Positions 21,465 through 32,262 of a stretch of DNA of 64,000 nt are shown here, one piece after another; position 1 is the first letter of the stretch; every line of letters starts with the position of its first letter. The stretch lies in assembly GCF_032884065.1 (NCBI RefSeq), contig NC_088868.1, positions 40,253,677 through 40,317,676 on the forward strand. The letters run 5' to 3'. A model generated the notes under the pieces. That model worked only from the letters and a program-made list of their open reading frames with translations. It had not been told where the DNA came from and did no database searches. The stretch comes from Artemia franciscana (lineage: Eukaryota; Arthropoda; Branchiopoda; Anostraca; Artemiidae). Both the position numbers and the translations under genes were made by a program.

Positions 21465-21905
21465 GTGTCTCTAATGAAATTTTAGAATAAAATTTCCCTA
21501 GAAAATTCCAAAAAGGAAAACAAGGCACCCCTTTAATTACTTATGTAATGAGAATGCCAACAATATATTTTTCTTTTGTGAATAACCAGCAAAACTTGTA
21601 TTGCATTGAGTAAAATATTTTTCTTTGGTTAAATAAATTTTCTAACTTTGATTTATGACAGAATATTTACCCCAAATTTATCAAAATAGTCGTCGCAGAA
21701 TTTTTTCGAAGTTTTATGAGCTTCCCAGTAATCTTCTATCCGAAACACATACGATTCTTCTTGTTGTTCAACATTCATCCTTAAAAATAAAGTGAAAAAA
21801 GTTAATAATAAGATATTAAAGGAGGAAAATACAGACAAAAGGAAGAAAATACAGACAAAGGATTAGACGAGTTGACGGGGAGAGGGAGTAAGAACACTTA
21901 GAATA
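21465..21905 (-). repeat. Duplicated block Y (copy 2)
   Basis: Matches the flanks of exon b at 16.0-16.7 kb on both sides; blocks X and Y occur in the same order in both copies, about 5 kb apart in copy 1 and about 0.6 kb in copy 2. Confidence 0.72.
21671..21779 (-). CDS. Exon of unrecognised host gene (exon c)
   Basis: Minus-strand exon with acceptor TTTATTTTTAAG and donor GTAAAT (21,665-21,670). It reads MNVEQQEESYVFRIEDYWEA then HKTSKKFCDDYFDKFG, 36 codons plus one leading base. It has the same phases and flanking intron sequence as exon b but a different peptide. It is acidic and aromatic-rich, and not recognised. It could be a diverged duplicate exon or a neighbouring exon of the same gene. 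Confidence 0.42.
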
Positions 21906-22920
21906 AAGTACACCACAAAAGCTAGCGTATGAGGGTTGTTGTGGGTCGAAAGATCAATTTCACATAAGTTAAAGAGACCGCATGCCCCAAATGGATATAT
22001 GGATGGACGGATATATCAATTAATGAATTTAAAAAATGGGATTAATAAGGTTTTACACTTGTGCTAAATTCAGTCTTTTCATTTTCTTAAGGTCACAATC
22101 CAGTATCTGGGATAATTCCAGTATCTGGGATAATACATTGTATAAAGACATACAAGTTCTTGACATTTTGATAGCAGAACATTCATAATTTATTAGGTAA
22201 TATGGTCATATACTGGCTTTTATTATCTCTATTAGGCAAAGTAAAATAGAAAGCAGCGCTGGTGATTGAGTCTCACTTTCCATGATACGCTTTCCATAGC
22301 TTTTAGCCCTGGTTAAAACCCTGTCAATTGAGGCATACATATCGTGTATGTATACCTATGCAAATTTTAATTCATAGTCAAGATCGCCAATAGTTGGATA
22401 GAAATAGGGTATAATTGAATTACTTAAAAATGTCATTAAGCAATATATGCGAAAAAACAATAGTTGAAAGAATTTGTGCGAGGATTTTTTTTTGTAATAC
22501 CACCTTTTTCTTTCTAAAGTCTTACATATTTGTTTAATTCAACAAAAAGCGCAGGCAGATTTTGCTAACTTTCACCAACTTGACCAATGAGATTATAATT
22601 CGACTGCTTTAATTTTCAAGGATTCACTGTGCATCCCTAATTTTTACACATCCCTGAAATGCCCTATGCATTTTTAAAGTACCTCACTATAGACTAGTAA
22701 AGCTCATCTTAGGAGCCCGAGGATTATTTTGCAGATTGTCGGGAACCAGAATGGTGATAATCGTGTCTTGCGAAGGACCAGAATTGAATAGAGAACTGAG
22801 CAAATTTTCCCTATTCTTGAAATGACTTAACCGTACTATTCTGTTTTGTGTAATAAATCCCCCCCTCCCAAAATACTATCATATTTTAAAATTTATGGAT
22901 GCTCTTTATTCAAATAATGA
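21906..22920. other. No gene recognised
   Basis: AT-rich; contains a direct doublet attccagtatctgggataat near 22,090-22,133. No coding similarity seen. Confidence 0.4.
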
Positions 22921-23379
22921 TAAAAAAACTTCGTTTTCTTAAAGAGTTAAAGAGGCTGCGTCCCAAAGTCGAACCTTAAAACGTACAGGAATTAGAAGAG
23001 GCAGTTGGGGGGCTGCCGCCCCCCAAACCCCCAGCTTTTAAAGACTCTTTTGTACAGGTTTTTTGTTTTTTTTGCTAACCCCCAGCTCTTGGCTTCGGAA
23101 AGGCCCTCTTTTAATTAACAAAAAATTGAAATGAATGAATAATGGAATAACTTCGAAAAATGTTAAACACAAGAGGACAGGAGAACCATTGCGCCGAAAC
23201 TAGTAATTAGTAACAATGAAGTCCCCCCCCCAAAAAAAAACCTGTACAAAAGAGTCTTTAAAAGCTGGGGGTTTGGGGGGCGGCAGCCCCCCAACTGCCT
23301 CTTCTAATTCCTGTACGTTTTAAGGTTCGACTTTGGGACGCAGCCTCTTTAACTCTTTAAGAAAACGAAGTTTTTTTCA
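22921..23379. repeat. Long near-perfect inverted repeat (foldback element)
   Basis: Arms of about 150 bp: 22,921-23,072 and 23,230-23,379. The left arm (cttcgttttcttaaagag to gggctgccgccccccaaacc to cttttgtacaggtttttt) is repeated complementarily on the right with very few differences. The spacer of about 155 bp contains cccccagctcttggcttcgg and no ORF. The arms contain a GC-rich core in an AT-rich setting. It would extrude or fold into a 150-bp hairpin. Most likely a foldback/MITE-type DNA element. Confidence 0.85.
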
Positions 23380-23826
23380 TATTATTTTCTAGAAAAGTGC
23401 ATGACATCTTGTAAGGAAGCCAAGTACCTTATTTCCTAAGCAAGTAAAAAAAAAGTATGCCTATGCCAATTGAAACGGAATAAATTAACAACCCTTAAAT
23501 ATCCTATGCCATTATTAAGGACGGAAACAGGCTTTTTCATTAGAATTGGTGTCTTAAGTTGAGTCGAACATGATTTCTTTATTTTAGAATACCAGAGAAT
23601 TATATATTTTCTCTACGGAACGTAGCAATTATTTCTTGGAAGTGTTAGGGTATCAAACTTCTTATGGAGCTTCTTTCTTAATTGGGACAAACAGTTAAAT
23701 TGTTTTCCGGATTTTTGAAGAAAAATAATTAAGAGAGGAAATAATTTGTACCTGAAAATATTTTGCTTAAAAGTCTTTTATAAAAGCTATTTCCCTTAAT
23801 TCTAAGCAAACATAAAACAAAATTGT
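23380..23826. other. No feature recognised
   Basis: AT-rich spacer between two palindromes. Confidence 0.4.
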
Positions 23827-24182
23827 TGTAACGATTCGTCCTGTAAGCAAAATTAAATAGAAAGAAACAAGTTGTTTTAACTGAAAATAAGGAGCGATAC
23901 TAAAACTTAAAACGAACAGAAATTACTCCGTATATGAAAGGGGCTGTTTCCTCCTCAACACCCCGCTCTTTACGCTAAGGTTTAACTCTTTCTCTCAACT
24001 CAACTTTTTGAAACAGTAAAAAACTTTAGCATAAAGAGCAGAGCGTTGAAGAGGGAACAGCTCCTTTCATATTCGGAGTAATTTCTGTTTGTTTCAAGTT
24101 TTAATATCATTCCTTACTTTCAGTTGACACAAAATTTTCTTTTTTTTTCTATTTAATTTTGCTTACAGGACGAATCGTTATA
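23827..24182. repeat. Foldback palindrome, copy FB2 (extended arms)
   Basis: The outer arms begin aacgattcgtcctgtaagca and end with the complement tgcttacaggacgaatcgtt. Inside is the same palindrome as FB1 (taaggagcgatactaaaac, gctctttacgctaaggttt and complements). Arms about 165 bp. The outer 30-bp terminal sequence is not seen in FB1, so either this copy shows the full termini or the palindrome sits inside another inverted element. Confidence 0.8.
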
Positions 24183-24299
24183 ATAATTTTTTTTAATTTT
24201 TTTTTACCTACAGAACTGTTTTTGTTTAACGATCTTCCTTTTTGAATGTAGAATCTTACGTATGCAGAGAATATTGCGGTGGAATTGTCAAGTAAATAA

Positions 24300-24541
<242 letters not shown>

Positions 24542-24545
<4 letters not shown>

Positions 24546-25040
24546 TATTAATATTAAATAGAAAACAATATAAAATACAATTCAAAATCGAATTGCAATA
24601 CACATAATTCCCCTCGAAAGGCTCCATGGCCAGGGATACTAGGGGGATAAAAAAAAATTATTATACAAGCAATAAATTCAATATAGGCAATCACATATAG
24701 TAGTTTACAGGCAATATATTTATGTGGACACAAAATAAGCAACAACTAGAAGGAAAAAAAAAACATAGAGAACATACTTGAGGCCTGGGAGCAAAGTGCC
24801 GAGAGGAAAACCACACACCACTAACAAAACACAGGGGCCATCATATCCTCAGAGGAAAAAAATTAATCAATTTGATTCTTTATTAAATGATCCTTAAGAA
24901 TCCTTTTAAAAGTCCTTAACGAGTGGCATTTCTGCACTGAAGAAGGTAGTGAATTCCAGACCTGTTGACAAGCAATGTGGGGATTGAAATCTGATCGAAT
25001 AGTAGGGGTAGGCGGAATGTGGATATTATTTAACTGGTCA
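24542..25040 (-). mobile_element. LINE-E (CR1-like) C-terminus and 3' end
   Basis: The minus strand reads RSDFNPHIACQQVWNSLPSS then VQKCHSLRTFKRILKDHLIK and NQID-stop (stop near 24,866). This is the usual W-NSLP ... FK..LK C-terminal signature of CR1/Jockey-group LINE ORF2, followed by a 3' UTR of about 310 bp ending ATTAATAAACTT. It is the natural continuation of the LINE-E ORF2 that breaks off at 26,065, displaced by the inserted LINE-G. Confidence 0.8.
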
Positions 25041-26064
25041 AATGGCATGGCTCTTAACAGCCGAAAGAGTGCCATTGTAAACTTCAGGACACCTTACCGT
25101 ATACGAGACGTACAGGAGCCAATCACCCTGACTTTTGGGAACGATATTATACCACAAGCTACTATGGTGAAATTTCTTGGTGTGTATCTTGACTGTTTTC
25201 TTTCTTTTAAACCGCATATAACTCACACCCGTTCCTTAATCCTCCGCCAGTCTTCAATGTTACACCGGATTAACTCATTTCTTCCTCCTGATATTATGGT
25301 TTCTCTTTATTATGCTTTTATTTATCCTTACCTTTCTTATTGCTGCTCTGTCTGGGGTAATACTAATAAATCTCTTCCCTGCTCACTTCAAAGAGCCTAA
25401 AATAGGGCAGTGAAGGCTTCTTTTCTTCTCCCTCGGCTTTACCCTTCCTCTGATCTTTATAATGATACTGAATAGCTCCGCTGTATCATATTATAGGTAA
25501 AAGTACTCTTTATTTTGCACATTCTGTTTTTCTAGGTACTCTCCCACCGCCCCTACAGCAGTTTTTCTCACGGACAGGCTCAGGTAGGTACTTTTCTTCT
25601 TTACGTAATTCTTCTCGACGATTTATTTTACCAAAACGATATTCTGCAGCAGCCTAGAGGTCCCCAGTATATCAATCAATTCTATTATGGAACTCCATCC
25701 CTTCGGATGTCCCTCTTTTTCTTTCTGCAAAGGCATTATTTCGTCGGGTCTTTCCAATTCAATAATTTTTCTCTCTTTATTAATCCTTTCCTAATTTGTA
25801 TGTCTCTTCTCTTCTTTTAAAAATCATTTTCAGCTATATGTTAAATCTCCTTCTAAATTTTCTATCTGTTAAATATCCCACTTTTTCAATTTCCTTGTCT
25901 TGTTCCAGTTTTTTTTTTTCTTTTTTTTCTTGTATATATTTTATGATAGTGCTTTATTTTTGTTCTCTGTGGTCCATTACAAGCAAAGCTTCTTGGGCCT
26001 AGTAACCTCTTTACTTTTGTAATAGTTTTTTTCTTTTAGTATCAATAAATTGATTGATTGATTT
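25041..26064 (+). mobile_element. LINE-G, 5'-truncated, copy 1
   Basis: Plus-strand C-terminal third of a CR1/Jockey-group ORF2: LNSRKSAIVNFRT, then VKFLGVYLDCFLSFKPHI, LYYAFIYPYLSYCCSVWG, a stop within LQRA-NRAVKASF and LLWNSIPSDVPLFLSAKALF further on. A 3' UTR of about 280 bp ends in (ATTG)3. Relative to copy 2 it has a 1-bp deletion (gatactgaatagc versus gatactgaaatagc) that breaks the last frame. The left boundary is approximate. Confidence 0.82.
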
Positions 26065-27949
26065 GGAGAACGAAGGCTATATGGAGCTGAATCAGAAATA
26101 AACATAGGAGTTTTCCAAAGAGATTTTGGAAGATTGCCGTGAAGTTGATCAAAGACAAAAGAAGCACAAGAAATAATTTAAATAGAGTAGACTTAAGAGT
26201 TGTTGTTGAAGAACGGTTGGTGTCCATAACCAGACGCCGTGCTTTATTATACATGATGGAAAGTGACCGCGGCGTAGACGGAAAAGTAGACATCCACACA
26301 ATGGGGGCAATCAGAAACATATGACTGGACAAGACAGAAAAAAGAAGTTTCAGAATAGATGCGAGGAAATGTGTATCTAAGTTTTCGAATGATACCCAAA
26401 CTCCGTGAGACCTTAACCCTAATCATGGCTACATGGTTTCTGAATGAAAAATTATCATCAAGCAGGATACCAAGAAACCGGACCACCCGATTCTCTGGTC
26501 TACATAAGGAGCCTTATGACATCTGAAGGTGTGTAAGCTGAGGGAAAGCTACACTAATTCGATAAAAAATAAGAAAATGTGATTTACCAACATTCAAAAC
26601 CAAATAATTTGCATTAAACCTTGACATAACTCTCTCAAATAATGCCACAAGGTTAGACTTGATATCATATTCCGTCTTCCCAAGAGTCCCAAGAGTGGTA
26701 TCATCAGCAAAAGCAACAAGAAAATCTTCAGTAGAAGAAGTATTGAAACACGACTGAGCATCAGGCTGACACAGCTTACAACATGCCAGAGGCCTGGTGT
26801 TTTTTACAGCCAAAATTAGATCAATAACATAAATCAAAGAATAAAATGGGACGCCATAATATACTTCAGAAGGGCTCCGGAAAAGCGGATCAATTGAATT
26901 AAGCCTACCAGAAAGATATGAATCAAACCAAGAATAAGCGTTTGATGTTATAACAATATGTGATAGTTTCCAAAGAAGAATTCGATGAGTCAAGGAATCA
27001 AAAGCTTTACGAACATCCAAAATAAAGCTACTGGGATATGAACAGAATCTATTGCCGAATGAATGAAATTCGATAAAGCTTCGTAAGCATGCTCCGTAGA
27101 GTGACTTGCTCGGAATCCAAACTGGAAATCATGCAACAAATCCTTTGCATCCAGAAAACTAAGAAGCCTGGATAGCATAGCCTTCTCAAAAAATTTTGCT
27201 GAAAACAGATAGGAGAGAAATTGGCCTATAATTAGCAGGATTACTCCGAGAACCACCTTTATAGAGTACTATAACCTTAGCTCGCTAGTGAGATTCAAGA
27301 AAAATACCTTTCTCGAAAGACAAATTGACGAGCATAGTCAGTGGTGACAGAATAGCAGGCAGAATAGCACAGATAACCCTAAGCTCTAGCTGAACCTCTG
27401 CATCTCTTTGGATGGTTTTACAAACGATTTTCAGCATTGATGGAACTGAAGGCAGAGGGGGAGTAGGTCTAAGAACTGAATTAATTAAATACCATGTCTT
27501 CCTTATATCCTTCCCACATTCAGAAAATTTCCTATGATAATACTGAGACTTTGCCTTCCGACACAGAGAATTAAATATATTCCTATAAGCATTGAATCGT
27601 TCGTGATGAGCTAAAGATGGTGAAGCCATGCAAAGCTTCCACAAATAATTTTTCCTTTTCCAGCTTATATGGAGACCTGGAGTCATCCATGGATTCAGTG
27701 GTACTATCCTTTTCGAAGTATGGGGCGCTGGACCCGATTGCAAATTTCCAGGATTCCTTCTTTAACTAAATCATAAAAGGAATCAAAAGAGTGGTTAAAA
27801 TCTGAGTCAGAAGCCAAACTACCCCATGGTACATCAGCCAGACGATAATTAAGTAGACTTAGCTCAGTATCAACATAACGAAAAAATGGGAGATTAGATG
27901 GTGATGCTATACGCTGAACTTGATCAGCACTCTTATATCGGGAAATAGC
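26065..27949 (-). mobile_element. LINE-E reverse transcriptase, copy 1 (cut by gap)
   Basis: Minus strand, from N to C: WMTPGLHISWKRKNYLWKL (27,7xx), KTWYLINSVLRPTPPLPS, FGFRASHSTEHAYEAL (RT motif), DVRKAFDSLTHRILLW (motif A), then VYYGVPFYSLIYVIDLI, where the usual PQGSVLGP is missing, DFLVAFADDTTLGTLG (motif C), LNVGKSHFLIF, VVRFLGILLDDNFSFRNHV and RSLGIIRKLRY. The 3' side ends inside ORF2 (SDSAPYSLRSPNQ) at the LINE-G tail. Several frameshifts. The right end is the assembly gap. Confidence 0.88.
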
Positions 27950-28049
27950 NNNNNNNNNNNNNNNNNNNNNNNNNNNNNNNNNNNNNNNNNNNNNNNNNNN
28001 NNNNNNNNNNNNNNNNNNNNNNNNNNNNNNNNNNNNNNNNNNNNNNNNN
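27950..28049. other. Assembly gap, exactly 100 N
   Basis: The round length of 100 suggests a scaffold join of unknown size. The sequences on the two sides are overlapping copies of the same locus (25,242-27,949 versus 28,050-30,766). Confidence 0.95.
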
Positions 28050-28875
28050 CTCCGCCAGTTTTCAATGTTACACCGGATTAACTCATTTCTTCCTCCTGAT
28101 ATTATGGTTTCTCTTTATTATGCTTTTATTTATCCTTACCTTTCTTATTGCTGCTCTGTCTGGGGTAATACTAATAAATCTCTTCCCTGCTCACTTCAAA
28201 GAGCCTAAAATAGGGCAGTGAAGGCTTCTTTTCTTCTCCCTCGGCTTTACCCTTCCTCTGATCTTTATAATGATACTGAAATAGCTCCGCTGTATCATAT
28301 TATAGGTAAAAGTACTCTTTATTTTGCACATTCTGTTTTTCTAGGTACTCTCCCACCGCCCCTACAGCAGTTTTTCTCACGGACAGGCTCAGGTAGGTAC
28401 TTTTCTTCTTTACGTAATTCTTCTCGACGATTTATTTTACCAAAACGATATTCTGCAGCAGCCCAGAGGTCTCCAGTATATCAATCAATTCTATTATGGA
28501 ACTCCATCCCTTCGGATGTCCCTCTTTTTCTTTCTGCAAAGGCATTATTTCGTCGGGTCTTTCCAATTCAATAATTTTTCTCTCTTTATTAATCCTTTCC
28601 TAATTTGTATGTCTCTTCTCTTCTTTTAAAATCATTTTCAGCTATATGTTAAATCTCCTTCTAAATTTTCTATCTGTTAAATATCCCACTTTTTCAATTT
28701 CCTTGTCTTGTTCCAGTTTTTTTTTCTTTTTTTTCTTGTATATATTTTATGATAGTGCTTTATTTTTGTTCTCTGTGGTCCATTACAAGCAAAGCTTCTT
28801 GGGCCTAGTAACCTCTTTACTTTTGTAATAGTTTTTTCTTTTAGTATCAATAAATTGATTGATTGATTGATTGAT
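28050..28875 (+). mobile_element. LINE-G, copy 2 (starts at gap)
   Basis: Near-identical to 25,242-26,064. The final 118-codon frame (28,218-28,574; LLPRLYPSSDLYNDTEIAPL to LFRRVFPIQ) is open here. It shares with copy 1 the stop before NRAVKASF. The tail has five ATTG units against three in copy 1. Confidence 0.85.
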
Positions 28876-31800
28876 TTGGAGAACGAAGGCTATATGGAGC
28901 TGAATCAGAAATAAACATAGGAGTTTTCCGAAGAGATTTTGGAAGATTGCCGTGAAGTTGATCAAAGACAAAAGAAGCAGAAGAAATAATGTAAATAGAC
29001 CGTAGACTTAAGAGTTGTGTTGGTGAAGAACGGTTGGTGTCCATAACCAGACGCCGTGCTTTATTATACATGATGGAAAGTGACCGCGGCGTAGACGGAA
29101 AAGTAGACATCCACACAATGGGGCAATCAGAAACATATGACTGGACAAGACAGAAAAAAAGAAGTTTCAGAATAGATGCGAGGAAATGTGTATCTAAGTT
29201 TTCGAATGATACCCAAACTCCGTGAGACCTTAACCCTAATCATGGCTACATGGTTTCTGAATGAAAAATTATCATCAAGCAGGATACCAAGAAACCGGAC
29301 CACCCGATTCTCTGGTCTACATAAGGAGCCTTATGACATCTGAAGGTGTGTAAGCTGAGGGAAAGCTACACTAATTCGATAAAAAATAAGAAAATGTGAT
29401 TTACCAACATTCAAAACCAAATAATTGGCATTAAACCTTGACATAACTCTCTCAAATAATGCCACAAGGTTAGACTTGATATCATATTCCGTCTTCCCAA
29501 GAGTCCCAAGAGTGGTATCATCAGCAAAAGCAACAAGAAAATCTTCAGTAGAAGAAGTATTGAAACACGACTGAGCATCAGGCTGACACAGCTTGCAACA
29601 TGCCAGAGGCCTGGTGTTTTTTACAGCCAAAATTAGATCAATAACATAAATCAAAGAATAAAATGGGACGCCATAATATACTTCAGAAGGGCTCCGGAAA
29701 AGCGGATCAATTGAATTAAGCCTACCAGAAAGATATGAATCAAACCAAGAATAAGCGTTTGATGTTATACCAATATGTGATAGTTTCCAAAGAAGAATTC
29801 GATGAGTCAAGGAATCAAAAGCTTTACGAACATCCAAAAATAAAGCTGCTGGGATATGAACAGAATCTATTGCCGAATGAATGAAATTCGATAAAGCTTC
29901 GTAAGCATGCTCCGTAGAGTGACTTGCTCGGAATCCAAACTGGAAATCATGCAACAAATCCTTTGCATCCAGAAAACTAAGAAGCCTGGATAGCATAGCC
30001 TTCTCAAAAATTTTGCTGAAAACAGATAGGAGAGAAATTGGCCTATAATTAGCAGGATTACTCCGAGAACCACCTTTATAGAGTACTATAACCTTAGCTC
30101 GCTAGTGAGATTCAAGAAAAATACCTTTCTCGAAAGACAGATTGACGAGCTTAGTCAGTGGTGACAGAATAGCAGGCAGAATAGCACAGATAACCCTAAG
30201 CTCTAGCTGAACATCTGCATCTCTTTGGATGGTTTTACAAACGATTTTCAGCATTGATGGAACTGAAGGCAGAGGGGGAGTAGGTCTAAGAACTGAATTA
30301 ATTAAATACCATGTCTTCCTTATATCCTTCCCACATTCAGAAAATTTCCTATGATAATACTGAGATTTTGCCTTCCGACACAGAGAATTAAATATATTCC
30401 TATAAGCATTGAATCGTTCGTGATGAGCTAAAGATGGTGAAGCCATGCAAAGCTTCCACAAATAATTTTTCCTTTTCCAGCTTATATGGAGACCTGGAGT
30501 CATCCATGGATTCAGTGGTACTATCCTTTTCGAAGTATGGGGCGCTGGACCCGATTGCAAATTTCCAGGATTCCTTCTTTAACTAAATCATAAAAGGAAT
30601 CAAAAGAGTGGTTAAAATCTGAGTCAGAAGCCAAACTACCCCATGGTACATCAGCCAGACGATAATTAAGTAGACTTAGCTCGGTATCAGCATAACGAAA
30701 AAATGGGAGATTAGATGGTGATGCTATACGCTGAACTTGATCAGCACTCTTATATCGGGAAATAGCGGGAAAATGATCAGAAATATCACTTAACCAGCAC
30801 CAAATTATCTAAAACATCTTGTGAGGAAAGAATATTATCGATAAGAGACGCTTGTGTTTCTGTAACTCGGGCTGGTATGTAAACTGAAGGTATAGTTCCC
30901 GAAGAGAGTATCATTGACAAAAAATGAATAGTTGAAGCAGAATTTTGATCCAGTAGGTTGAGGTTGAAATCACCCGTAAGGATTAGTTCATAGGGATGTT
31001 TTTGGACTGAGTCCAAAACTTCTTTCAGAATTTTCAAAAACGAAGGAATAGATCCACTTATAAAACAAACCCTCAACTAAATACTTACGCATTGATTTAA
31101 TCTCAATAAATAGGGATTCAAAAATTCCTTCCTCATTTCTGTTCAAATTATTTTGGACATTATATGCACGACGATCAGCAATATAAAGCATAAGGCCACT
31201 TCTCGCCATCTGTTTCCTATTCAGCCTCTCCACCCTATATCCAGGAATATCTAAAAGGATATCTTTTTTTGAATCCAGGAAAGTTTCACATAATCCTATA
31301 ACATCAGGAGTTCCATCACTAATGATCCGTTTCAGCTCATCAAAAGACGAGCTGAGTCCCTGAATGTTAAGATGAAACACAGAGGAAATATCATCTCGTT
31401 TAGAGGAGGCAGAACCATTTAATTGCGAAACATACTTACTTTTAAAAGCCGAAGTAGAATCATTATTCATCTGATTTCTATTTCCAATTGAATTTTTAAT
31501 AATATTTTCAATATCTAAAGGATTATTTTTTAAATCAAGTAAACAATCCCCCAAAGAGTTGATACCGGCCTGGCCACTACTCATGGTGGATGGCAGTTCC
31601 ACCCCACGACCAAGCCCACCAGACCACAGGTATAAGAAAAAAATATAAGGAAAGAAGAGTAAAAAATAATATAATCAAGGTATGGATAAATAATGATAAT
31701 AAAATCCAAGTAAGAATAAATAAGAAAAAACAGGGAAAGAGAAGAAAAAAGAAACAAGGAAAAACTAAAAACTCCTCCCCCATGCCTTTCCCACTGAAAA

Positions 31801-32080
31801 GTAAAAGCACTAAGACTCCCAGTAAATAGGTTGGTTCTAATACTATACTGTTTGGTGCAAAAAAACAGCAATACAATAAAAAAGACACAATATTTGTTGT
31901 AGCAGAAGATACCATTATATAAGTCACTATTACTATTTTTATTGCATCGGACCAAACTAACTCAACAAATAATTCAAGCAATACTTTTTTCTTATCAAAA
32001 CACAAAAAGTGTCCGGGCTTCCTCAAACTCACTAAACAAAACAAAAAATATTCAGTCATGTAATCCAGTCCATAAAATTG
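28876..32080 (-). mobile_element. LINE-E endonuclease-reverse transcriptase, copy 2, near 5' end
   Basis: CR1-like APE-type LINE. The minus-strand frame from about 31,602 gives the endonuclease: SVFHLNIQGLSSSFDELKRI, DVIGLCETFLDS (Glu of CETFL), GYRVERLNRK, ARSGLMLYIADR, then ELILTGDFNLNLLD and ETQASLIDNILSS. RT follows at 29,331-30,560 (motifs as in copy 1, with one uninterrupted 221-codon frame). The PQGSVLGP block is deleted in both copies, so this loss predates the duplication and removes RT motif B function. About 480 bp upstream of the endonuclease (31,603-32,080) has no convincing ORF1. Frameshifts near 31,000, 30,600-30,780 and 30,000-30,100. Confidence 0.88.
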
Positions 32081-32262
32081 CCCCGGCTATTTATTTATTT
32101 ATTTGAAAACCCGTCAATCATACGAAATGAAAAAGACGGAGCACGAACATATAAATATAAGAAAATATATAAGAACATATCAGAGGAGACATAACTAGAA
32201 AGAGACTCAACTAATAAAAGGGCAAACAAAATAGCACTAAAATTAATAAAACGAAAAAAGAT

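Noticed and set aside
31577-32059. 160-codon hydrophobic minus-strand ORF resembling a membrane protein
   Set aside because: T-rich low-complexity sequence in the 5' region of LINE-E; the hydrophobicity follows from TTT/TTA/TTC codons, and a second frame there is equally open.
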